Below are positions 38,676-49,358 of a DNA stretch of 64,000 nt, piece after piece. The stretch is from Brasenia schreberi. Its lineage: Eukaryota; Streptophyta; Magnoliopsida; Nymphaeales; Cabombaceae. Position numbers and translations under genes: made by a program. Within the stretch, counting starts at the first letter, position 1; each line of letters opens with the position of its first letter. The stretch covers positions 4,283,001-4,347,000 of the forward strand of contig JAYKKT010000064.1 in NCBI GenBank assembly GCA_036023115.1, read 5' to 3'. Under the pieces are notes generated by a model, which had not been told where the DNA came from, searched no databases, and saw only the letters and a program-made list of their open reading frames with translations.

Positions 38676-39166
38676 TAGCGGTGTTCACGGTTCTAGCCTC
38701 AACTTCGAACCAAACCGTTACTCGCGGTTCTTGGTATTTTGAGAACTGAACCAAACCAAACCATGGTATAGTATGAACCAAACCAATCCAAACCAAACTA
38801 AATTGGTGGTTTCGGTTTGATTTAGTTCTGAACCAAGGTTCTTGTAGTAGTGCAACATAGAGGGTGTTTGGTAGCAAAGCTACCGTAGACGTTACTCTCA
38901 TTCATTTTTTTTTTAATATGACGTGGTTAGTAACTAAGTAGTCGATACTAAACTGATAAGAACAAATACTACACTTAATCTTAGCCAAAAAGTCAGAAAA
39001 GTATGTCTTGTTTGGTGCCCTTCAGCGGTGGTTTTTATAGTGCTCAATCCACTAAAGTCATCTATCATATATTTGGTTCGGTTCAGTTCCTGTACTAGAA
39101 CCGTAAACTGAACCGTCAATTACTTTTCCTGTTTAAAACCGAACCAGCGGATCCTTGAACACCCCT
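38676..39166. mobile_element. Mutator-like TIR element with 9-bp target duplication
   Basis: Left end TAGCGGTGTTCACGGTTC; right end GATCCTTGAACACCCCT is the inverted counterpart (AGGGGTGTTCAAGGATC). Perfect flanking duplication GGTTGTAAT at 38667-38675 and 39167-39175. A 9-bp duplication fits Mutator-like elements. GGTTC/GAACC-rich arms surround an insert carrying a U2 snRNA copy (38905-39004). A GGGTGTTTGGTAGC stretch at about 38864 resembles the end of another element, so nesting is likely. No transposase. Confidence 0.75.
38905..39004 (-). pseudogene. U2 snRNA retropseudogene (5' part plus poly-A)
   Basis: From 39004 downward the minus strand starts ATAC, then TTTTGGCTAAGATTAAGTGT, AGTATTTGTTCTTATCAGTT and TAGTATCGAC. 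This follows the 5' end of plant U2 snRNA with only a few mismatches, including an intact branch-recognition GTAGTA. Similarity ends near 38943, and about 30 bases later the minus strand has A10 (38914-38905). The truncation, A-run and lack of an upstream snRNA promoter element indicate a retrotransposed copy, not a working gene. Confidence 0.75.
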
Positions 39167-39175
39167 GGTTGTAAT

Positions 39176-40416
39176 CTCTTCCTTTTATTTAGAACTGGCA
39201 AGCGATCCAAACGAACTAACGCTGATTGTTCATGGCTTATTTTGAAAACTTGTTCATTTTCGGACTTACAAGCTCGTTTGGACCAAACTGAATATGAAAA
39301 CTTGGGAGATTGGATCGTTTAATTACATAATACCGACCCAATTTGTTATCCGAGCGTGGTTTTGTTGAATATAGTTCATAAAATTTCTACAGACTCAACG
39401 AACCAATGACAGAGGAACTAATGTTCATATTTCATAACTTACAAGCCGGCTAGTGCTCATATTTAATTACATACCCGGCTTCTATTGATGATAGGAATGA
39501 CAATATTGAATCCGCTCGTTCAACTCCAACCCAAATCCAAATAGAGCGAAGAATACCTAATGGGTTGGGTACAATGTCTTGATCCTAAAAAAACAATGTT
39601 TAAACATGAATGAGCATCGTTCGTCAGTGGAACAATGTTAATAATCTTTAGACTAAGTTCAAGTTTGGTTCCTTATCCTGTATATGCTTCACTGCAACTG
39701 GTGGCACCAGTGGTTTTGATTTGGAACCTGAAACGAAGATGACGTTGAATTCCTTGTTTATGTCCATCCAATGTAACAAAACTATTTGGTCCTGTTCGGG
39801 TTGATGTGTTCTCGACATGTACACAAGGTGACATGACCGTAAAATGCGCAGTTGATGTCAATACAGCATCTAAAGCAGCCATAACTCGAAGAACACCTGT
39901 TCTTGTTAAACCAAAGTAACATGCAAAATCGGATTTTGCTCAGGTCGACCTGTTTATGGTACGACCACAAAATGACACGACACGATCATAACTGGAAACA
40001 CTAATTTGAGCCCATGGCTTCCGCAGGTCCTCTGGTTCCCTAAAAGCATCCCCTAGTGCGTCAAGCAAACTTAACCCTAAGAATCTGTTTCTGTGTCCAC
40101 CCAAACTAACATGGAAAGTCCTGTTATCCGCAGGTCTACCTGCTTGTTGCACAACCAAAATATGACACGACACGATGATAGCTGGAAACACGAATTTGCC
40201 GTGCCTAATTGACCCCACGGCTTTCACCATTCTTCCTCCTCTTGCGTGTATCGTTCGTCTATTCTGAGGTAGCGGGTGAAGGAGGAGCAGAACTCGTGTC
40301 ACTGCATCGTCTCACCAAGACACACTAAAAAGAACATGAGATATGTGACCTTCACCAGAACATGACACGAAATTGACACGAGGATAAGTTGAAGGGCAGG
40401 CGATGTTGCCTGTTCT
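39176..40416. other. intergenic repeat debris
   Basis: No gene recognised. GGCTCG/ACTTGTTC-type repeat wording at 39190-39480. Two similar passages at about 39935-40030 and 40110-40200 both contain CGACCTG/CTACCTG, ACAAAATGACACGACACGAT and GCTGGAAACAC/ACTGGAAACAC, giving a diverged direct repeat of roughly 90 bp. Confidence 0.45.
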
Positions 40417-40550
40417 TAGGGATGATAGTATTGGGCTGACCGTAGCCAATAGGATCCGATTTGACCCGACTAAACAAAGTAGGTAGTACCCAATTAATAA
40501 GCATCGATGCCCATATCCAACCCATGCCTGACCTCTCTCTTTCTCTCGCC

Positions 40551-40608
<58 letters not shown>

Positions 40609-40866
40609 TGTATTAATATTAGTTTCAAAATTGTAACTACCTAATTTTCAATTTTTTCAATTATATAAATTACATTTCAAAAGGATTTGCTTTTAATCTA
40701 AAATTGTTATCATTATAGGAAACTAACATGAGGCAACGCGTACCCTCTCCGTTACCCAAAGAGGAACAATGGGCCGTAACCCGTACCCAACCTGAAGGGT
40801 ATTTGGAGTTTGGGTACGGGTATAGGTGTAACCGTACCCGACCCGATCCATTACCATTCATAGCTA
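40417..40866. mobile_element. TAGGGATGA-type MITE containing a TA microsatellite
   Basis: Left end TAGGGATGATAGTATTGGGC; the right end complemented is TAGCTATGAATGGTAATGG, an imperfect TIR. The interior has GACCCGAC and ACCCGTACCC motifs and a (TA)n tract at 40554-40606. No clear target duplication. Confidence 0.5.
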
Positions 40867-41057
40867 TTCTTTGGTCTCGCTGGTTGAAGCTCCCGCTTGT
40901 CAAGCACTTGTTTTCTAGAACTTGCGTTTTATTTCTCTCTCACAATATTGTTCACACAAAGGTTCGCTATGAAATAATTTACCGCTCTTTTTACTGTCCT
41001 CGACTATAGATTCTCCATCTTTTGCCTGTTTATTTTGATAATCCAGGAAATTCATCA

Positions 41058-44000
41058 ATGTCTTCGAGCAGTAGGACTAAACAAGCACGCGATCATGCTA
41101 TGGTACTTCTATCTGTCTTGTTCCTCTTCTTTTTGGGTATTTCTAGATTGGCATAATTGGTTTTCTATTATCCTGGATTATCTTCTTTGATGGTAGGAGA
41201 GATGAAGCTTTCTTTTTATCTTGGAAATTGCGAAAATTTCAGGATTTTGATAAAATTTGATTTTGGCAATCACGGGCGCTTCTTGTTATCGTGAGAACTG
41301 CAGGACTTCCAGGACTTATTGAACGATTTACAGGATTGGGAGCGGTCGATCAATGAGAAGGAGAAGAAACTCCGGGGTGAGAGTGGCGACCCCCATGACA
41401 AGGTGAGTGAAAAAGCATTTGTAATATCTTTTCCAGACGAATTCATCTTTGTGCTTGATTTTTCCTTTTTTTCCCGAGGGTGTGGTACGGATGCACCGAT
41501 TAACTAGAGAGTTAAACTTGGATTTTTGCATTATACTGAGACGAACGCAACGTCCAAACTCACCCATTTGTTCTAGTAACCAATGTCGAATTCTTTGCGG
41601 GGTTAGCTGATGACTTAGTTCGTAGTAGTATATTTGCTTGTATTGGTCAAGGGACCACTATAATGTCCGATCCTCGGTGTTCTTGATGTTCATTGCTTGA
41701 TGAACTTCGGATAACTTCAATTCTGATAATTGATGATAAATTCGAGTCTGCTGATGGTCTGAATCGTTTCACAAAAAAGAGTGTCTGGAGCGCAAGAAAG
41801 CTGCGTGAAGTAGAAGTTGAATATATGCTTACTTTTTCGTGTTGGCAAGATTTGTATTTTGACCTCCAATCGTTGCGGTATGAGTTACAATTTTTTTTAC
41901 AGCGTGACATTTTGCTGAGTTTGCAATAAATTTCGTGGAATTGTGAAACGCCATCTTCCGACCCAAGAATCTATATGCTTCTTTGTTCCAGTATATGTCT
42001 CGGCCCCAAAACTACTGAAAATTATGGGGTTGGCAATGTTGTAGAATTTAATGGTGGATGTTGGATGTAAATTGCTGAAAATCACTACCATGGTAGTTTT
42101 TTCTCCCTTTATCTAACGTAAAATGAAGTTTGATGTTTTGTGCTTGACATGAACGGTAGGGACCATGTAATGTACCGATTTCACCATCCTCGCCTCTTCC
42201 AAGTAATACTAAGTTACTAACCTATCCATGTTAAGTCGCTGATATTAAGGGGTTGAAGCCAATTGCTTTAGATTCAGAATGGTGACTTAAGTGTTTTGTA
42301 ATTCTGTGCTTTACTAGAAAAATCCTGTTCTATCAAGTTTAAAACAAGAAATTGTAACTCCATCTTCATCTTGTTTTGTTGGCTTAACTATATTGTGAGA
42401 TCACAGTCATGCTAGAAAGATGCTATAGAGAGTTTTTTCGGTTTCACTTGGGGCATACGATAGATTCCATTATGTATTTACATTTAAGAGTTTGATGAAT
42501 GAACCATAGGATGCTGCAGCTAAGCATGAAGAGAAAGGTCATTCTGGGAGGGTTCCACTTCCACCATCTGAGGTTCGAAAGCAACAATCCAAGTTGGCGT
42601 CAAATGCTCTACATACAAGCAACAGCTACATGAAAAGTTCAGATGAAATAGCATCAATGAGCTTTTCAGCTGATGATAATACTCCAAATGCTGTTTCCGA
42701 GAAAGAGCAGGTAATTGTGTATTGAGCCTGAAAAACCATCTCTGGCGGATAGTTCTGCTATGTATCGATGAAAATTTTCTTGTCTGATATGATAGGGCAA
42801 TGAATATTTCAAGCAGAAAAAGTTCACACAGGCAATAGATTGTTACTCAAGAAGCATAGCGTTGTCACCAACAGCAGTTGCTTTTGCAAACAGAGCAATG
42901 GCCTACCTCAAAATTCGAAAGCAAGTTTGCACATCTCTTCTACTGTTAAATGATGTTTTTGTCTTTCGATAAAATTGTACATGCAAATTCACTGCCAAAA
43001 TTAAAATGCTTGCGTTGTAAAGAAACAAATGTATAATGTTTCTATTATTGTGCTGATACCATGTCAGTGGCTTCTTAACCTTATAAAGTGCATGCTGTTT
43101 GTGTCATATCTTTGTAGGTTTATCTACCTTCGTGGCTGCACATGATAGATTATAAGATTGTCAAATGCGTCTGGAGTTATCAAAACTTTAGTGTTACTTC
43201 TTTTCATTATCTAGAAAAGCTGCAATGGGAATATACAATCACGTGCAAAATCAAGTTTGTTTTGTATCAGTAATATAATGAAATAGCTTTGCACTATGGG
43301 ATGCCCTGGTAAGCTTACTGGTACGTTGATGGGGAAGAGATGATACTAAAATGGAACTTTGCTGAAAATAGATCCTATGTCAAAATACCAAGTTGGTGGA
43401 CCCTGCTTTATTATGTTAGGCTTTCACTCTGCATAATGTCATGTTTCACATCCAGAAGTGAGGAGATAGGATGAAAATGAAGGTTTCTGCGAGGTTGTGC
43501 TCCAGTCCTGCTTTTCTTACCTAGCATATTAGTAGTTCAAATAATCATCTAGGTGCACATAATCCTTGTAACTACAGGCTGATGGGCATGAATGTTGTGT
43601 GAAATATATGATAATGGATTTCTCTTTCTTCAATAGAGGAATGAGAAACGCATGCTGATATCTGATGCTATGTCTTGTTTCTTTTCTCATCGTAATTAGG
43701 TTTCAAGAGGCTGAGGATGACTGTACAGAGGCCTTAAATTTAGATGATCGCTATGTCAAAGCATATTCACGACGTGCCACAGCAAGGAAAGAATTAGGCA
43801 AATATCAAGCATCCATTGAAGGTAGTTTTGCTTTGCTATTTATGATAGGAACATTTTGGTTTCCCTTCATTTTAACTCCTTTTGGGCCTTCTAATTCAAG
43901 CATTGTGAACTATTTGCATCTTTTTGTTTCAAAATGTAGATGCAGAGTTTGCACTGAGGCTTGAACCAGTCAATCAGGAGCTCAAGAAACAGTATGCTGA

Positions 44001-47000
44001 GTCAAAGGCACTCTATGATCAGGTGAATTGATAGCTAAAGAGCAGTTACTCAGCCGTTTTGTGCACCTCTTGATTGGTATTTTGCTTGTGAGCGACTGGT
44101 GGAACTTGTGCCAACACTAATAGGCTGCAAAATATGTAGACTAATTTTGGCTTTCGCAGGCCTTACATTTCTTACACCTATCTGTGTGATTTGTGCAACA
44201 TCATTTTACCTTCAAATATGTTGTTGACATCATTAGTCAGTTGGCATGTCTCTGCAGGGTCGGCTGCATATTGATGATAATACAGATTCTCAGAATCCAC
44301 GTTCCAATAATTGGCTCCACGTGTTATGCTTAACAAATCTTTATGCACATAGAACCATTCTTTTCTGATGAGAAACCTGTTACTATTAGTATTTCATTCT
44401 TGTATCTTGGTTCAGAGTTACATTATGTTGAGTCCGCACGTACAAGTTCCTAACTAATTTCTGATGTATGCTCTGTCTTTTATCTTGTTATGCTCAAGAA
44501 AAATGAATATTTGACTGAATTTCAGTAAGGACTGTTTTCCCCTTTTAGCTACGCAAGCAGGGGAATGACGCCTAAATGTCAACCTGAGCAAGCTCTCAGT
44601 TTACTTGACTGTGAGCTCTTAAATCTAGCCCATAAAGTTTTTGGTCCAGCATTTACTTATTCCCTTCCGTTACCTTATTCAGGCCAAGGTGAAGAAATCT
44701 GCTACTGCTGCCAAGCGGTCTGTTCAAGAGGTAAAAAGTGAAGGAAGTTCTGTACCAGAAATTAAAGAAGTTGCTTCAGATGCCCGATTGATCCAGGAAA
44801 GATCTCAGAGTCAGAGACCAGGAACTGTACCCAGATCTCAACTTGAGCAGATTAAGGTTATATGTTGCACATACCACCAAGTTACACTTTTGCAGTTGGT
44901 CTTTCCGCTTCATTTCCAGACACTGTGCGTTAGTGTTCCACATTGTGAGTTTCTCCTTGCAACATGGATTCATAGGGAAAAGAGAGGGAATCTCATTCTT
45001 TTTCAGGTTTTAGGAGCTTTACACAAATGGTTGCCGATGGTTGAAGGGTAATTGGTCCGAGCCTTAATTGATGGACTTTAAGCTTAATGCAGTCCACAAT
45101 TCTTGTATTTGGATTTAATATTATTCTTCAATCTGAATGGCTTGTTTACATTGTATTTAGAAAAATCACACCTCGTATTTCTGAAGAGGCATACTCCTAG
45201 AATGCATCTTTTGGAGTGCAAACAGGTAAATTTGCATCAATATTTTGGTGCGCTTCAGCGTATACCATCCAACCAAATGGTTGTATAGTACTAAAACTAT
45301 CATGGACGGAATCAGTACATTTGTTTGATATGCGAAACTTATTGAATCATTTGTTTGCAATGTATAAACCACATTTAAGGACAGAAAAGACCAAAGCCTC
45401 ACAATGGACCAAATTTCATGGTATAAAAAATTGTGCTTTATCTCAGGAAAATGCAAGCCAAAGCTTTAGCTCGATCATATAATCTGTGCTGAACACATCC
45501 TCGATGTTAGATCATGTGAAAAAGATGCTAATATGGTGGTGTACACCAAAACTTGGTGCACGTCTACCAACTTCTCTTTTTCTCTTGCTTTTGATTTGAG
45601 TTTTGAATATTCTATTTGTGCTATAGATTTCCTGTACTGAATCTTGTCTGAATCATCTGGCTTTCCTGTCACATATTTTGTGCATGAACATCATTGTTAA
45701 GTGTTGTTCAAAGTAATTCCTACTTTTGACAGGGTAATAATAGAGATAACATCAGGCAAAAGACAAAGCTCAATGTGCAGGAGCTTGCTTCACGTGCAGC
45801 TGCACGAGCTATGGAATCTGCTTCAAAAACTATAGCCACACCTAAAACAGCATATCAATTTGAAGTTCTTTGGGGAGGACTTTCAGATGATCGTTTTTCA
45901 CAATCTCGTTTGTTGAAGGTTTATAGATGAACTCTGTAGCATATTAATTTGTGGATTCTTTGTTGTTTTCAACTCTTAAGATTCACTTCTTTGCCTTTGA
46001 CTTGTTCTCCTCAATAAGCAGACCATAGATCCAGTAACACTGCCTCAATTGTTCAAAAATGCATTGTCTGCCCCCATACTGATGGACATAGTTAAATGCA
46101 TAGCCGACTTTTTCATGTAAGCGTTCTGGCATCCCATTTTCACGCTTTTTAGCTTTGTCATTATTATGACATTGTTAATGTTGTTTTGCTCTTGGTCTTC
46201 CATGCTATTTTTCAGGGAAGATACTCCATTTGCTGTTAGCATGTTAGATAATCTCTCAAAAGTTGGACGGTTTGACATGATTGTCATGTGTCTCTCAGAT
46301 GTCGATAGAGCTGGTAAATTGATGATTTATTTATTACATCCATTTATGATTTTGCTTGTATGATTAGTGAAAGCAGTGGATTCTTGTAATAGTTAACTGT
46401 TTATGCATCTCATATCTATTAGCTTTACATTGTTATTCCTACTTATTTTTTACAATATTGGGTTGGTAAATAGATCATGAAATAGCAAAAGCCTGTTAAA
46501 TTCTCTTGTATCTTTTTATTTATATATCTAAAATGTTCAACAGACGATCGATGAATCAGTGAAGGTGAAATACTAAGCCTAGAATAACTATGAATCAAGT
46601 TGAGGAATTCTAGCCTTGTTGATCTTTGGAGGAAATTACATTCAATTGTTAACATGTTGAAGCAAGAATTTGTATTCTCTAGGACCATTTCCATGCCAAC
46701 TTTGCTGGGACAAATCCCCACCTGCCTAGTTATTCCTTGAGCATTTCGTCTCACCCAAAATAATGGCATGTGTGAGAAGGCCATAATCAACATACCCATG
46801 AGCACATATAGGAGTTGGATAGAGTCCTGTCTTAGCAAATGGAATTTGGTTTCATTCTTGAATTGCCTTGCTCTTATATGTACAACCATAAGTGTTTTAT
46901 ATGGAATTTTACTATGGACCTTTATAACTTAAGGTGATATAGGCAGCAAGTGTTTGGATTTTGTGACATGAATGTTCACCTCTGTTACAGTTTTGTCCGC

Positions 47001-47369
47001 TTAGTTCAAGCAAGTACAAGTACAGTCTTTTGATATGGTAGTTTTTATTTGTTTTGACACTACTGCTGCTTGCAACAAATGGTTTGTTTCAATTGGAGCT
47101 CAATTAATCACCTCAAACCTCTGTGGAGTGCTTGCGTGCATCAGTTAGCTCTGCCGTATGATTTTGATTATACAAAAGGATAATAGCTATTTTCATATTC
47201 GTGTTGAACATTAGATCTATGGAGGACATGGGACAACATCTTTCTGAATGAAACTGTGGTGCCGGTGCATATGGAGGCTCTGCAGAAGTTACATCCAAAG
47301 TATTGTCCTCAGCAGTGGCGGGTGCATGTTCTGCAATCAAACGGCAGCGTCACAAACATGGTCTCTTGA
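41058..47369 (+). CDS. RPAP3: RPAP3-like TPR co-chaperone
   Basis: In animals and plants RPAP3 works with HSP90 and the R2TP complex to assemble RNA polymerase II and other large complexes. Exons: 41058-41102, 41304-41402, 42510-42710, 42796-42920, 43700-43821, 43940-44022, 44683-44856, 45733-45918, 46022-46116, 46216-46313, 47215-47369; about 460 residues, all phases consistent. N-terminal DFQDLLNDLQDWE is the conserved start of the family. A TPR block covers about residues 115-225 (GNEYFKQKKFTQAIDCYSR, AFANRAMAYLKI, DRYVKAYSRRATARKELGKY). A linker follows, then the RPAP3 C-terminal domain: YQFEVLWGGLSDDR through SKVGRFDMIVMCLSDVDRAD. The last exon (LWRTWDNIF..., stop TGA at 47367) was placed by frame and family fit and is less certain. 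The intron after 42920 has a GC donor (AAA-GCAAGT). Confidence 0.9.
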
Positions 47370-47757
47370 TCCCTGTATTCCGTTAATGACATGTCAAATG
47401 CTTTTGCTGTAATTACTGGTTGATCCTGCTTGTGCTCGATGATGTCCAAGGTTGTTTGTGGTTCACCATTTTGGCTGATGTAGTTCCATCACAACTATCG
47501 CGGAGACTTTTGATAGAGTTGGTTTCCTACCCTACCAATTACAATGTCCGGAAATATTCCGAGTGTTTTGTTTGTTCTCTATGTACAATGATCAGTTGAT
47601 CTCTGAACACTTTAAATGGCATGCTGCTTGCTTCTGTAAATTGTATTGGTTAACATCCTACTTGTACCGTTTGATATCCATGGCTCTTCGTGGTTCACCA
47701 TTTTGGCTGGTACTGTTCCTTGTAATTTTTTTTCCTGTTTTAGAAGATTTCTGATAG
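47370..47757 (+). repeat. duplicated 3' flank of RPAP3
   Basis: GTGGTTCACCATTTTGGCTG occurs at 47458 and again at 47690. The following sequence in each copy (GATAG at its end, then GTTGGTTTCC...TTTGTTCT/ATTGTTCT.TATGTA) also matches, with the second copy interrupted by an insert (47757-47888). A tandem duplication of about 230 bp with later divergence. Confidence 0.65.
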
Positions 47758-47888
47758 ACCTCGTTTCGCCCAAAAGGGGCCGTAGCTTACTGACTTGGGG
47801 GTCGCATTCTGGGCAAAATATCAAGAGTTCAATACTCGGGTGCACAGCTGGTAGGGGTCTGCCAGACGTCATCTGGCCTACAAACAAG
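47757..47888 (+). mobile_element. SINE-like insertion in one copy of a duplication
   Basis: Contains A-box-like GTAGCTTACTGACTTGGGG and B-box AGAGTTCAATACTCGGG. The first copy of the surrounding duplication reads straight through (TTGATAGAGTTGGTTTCC at about 47507-47525), whereas here about 130 bp separate TGATAG from AGAGTTGGTTTCC. The poly-A tail is not clear. Confidence 0.55.
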
Positions 47889-47970
47889 AGTTGGTTTCCA
47901 TTTCTACCGATGGCACTATCCCCGAAACTTTTGAGGGTTCTGATTGTTCTTTATGTAGACCGTTTTGAAA

Positions 47971-49358
47971 TTTGTTGGTTGACGGATTGGGCCGAAGCAG
48001 GAAGGATCGTGCGTTGACAGCAAGAACTTGAAATGAAATAGGTGTTGGAATGGTGGACCAGATGGGGAGTTTCCACGGGGAGTTCAATGCCCCAGTGTAT
48101 CAGCCACTGGTTGCCCTCCCTAAGTGTATGGATGATCTTCTAATCACATCGTCAATGCGTTTCAACAAGAAATTATGTACATCTTGAAGTCAGGGATGGG
48201 AATATCGGCCCGACCAGTGGGGGCCTGTTCCAAACCGATCCAGATGGGGTTGGAATTACACGGTTGTATCGGGTTCAGGGCAGGAAAAATTTGAATCTTC
48301 TTGATTGCATAGGGAATGAGAGCATGAGAAAGATGGTGTTTTTTGAGAATTTGATTATCAAACCTATTTACTGTTTTGATTATTTAGTTACCAAAATTTT
48401 CAACTTAAAACATAGCTTTTAAGGGAATAAAAATTTCTTGGGACATTTTGCTCTGCTACTAATGGTAACTAATCAAAGACCGAGAATTTGTCCCATATCA
48501 ACTCGCATGTTGGTTTGAGGTGGATTTGAAGCTGTAGGAAGTAAATGGCTCTTCTCCACTCTTATGCAGAGCACACTTGCTCACGGCCGTCTTCCACACC
48601 AAGGCCGACAACACTGTCGTGATTGTATGTGTGCACACGCACGTGCGGGGGAGAGAGAGAGAGAGAGATACGTGTTCCAAGTGCCTACTTTCCGGATCGG
48701 GTTGCTGTGATCCGAACTCAATCCAAATATGCTACGCCAGCTCAGTATAGCCATCATGGCCAAGCTAAGATGCTTATCAGGCTCTTCTCATAAGCCCATG
48801 CCAGTCTATCTTGACCGACGCACCGGCTACGTGTTTTAGTGTACTCACACCACTTCCTCCTATCTTCCAAGCCTCAAAAACACCTCATCACATCTCTTAT
48901 TTCTTTTTTAGCTTTTATGGTGCTACACCAACTGACAGCAAGTTATGGAAGCAAAGGAAAAAAAACTTGCTAAGCAATGAGGAAACAGTCATCCTATAAG
49001 AACAACGCTAGTTCTCTGCAGAAACTAATAGCGAGTGCTCATGCACAAAGCACTAACCACATTAATTGCAAGATGCCCAAACATCATTTGAAAACAACTG
49101 CGTCTAATCTGGACAAAAAATCTTTACTTAGACAGTTGTATAGATTAGGCGAATGAAAGTATTCTCGTCTCCTGCAAAATTGGCCCAAAGTCCATTCACG
49201 AGAAGCAAACTGCATCGTGGGAATCTGACTTGGGTAAAACAGCCAGAATAGTCGATGAGAAGAACCACCTTCATATACAAGCTCCTCCTACATTGTCAAA
49301 TGAAGATACAACCTGCACTTGATCACCCGGAACCAGAAATGCTTCTGAAGAGTCCTTA
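47971..49358. other. RPAP3-AE7 spacer, no gene seen
   Basis: Includes a diverged GGGATGGGAATATCGGCCC motif (about 48193) like the end of a TIR element and a short (GA)n run (48651-48668). Otherwise unremarkable. The last part is the probable AE7 3' UTR. Confidence 0.45.

Noticed and set aside
38905..39004. A functional U2 snRNA gene
   Set aside because: Only the 5' third is present, an A-run follows, and no upstream snRNA promoter motif was seen.
46443..46889. 148-codon open frame on the minus strand
   Set aside because: Lies in the last intron of RPAP3, opposite strand, with no recognised motif or splice context.
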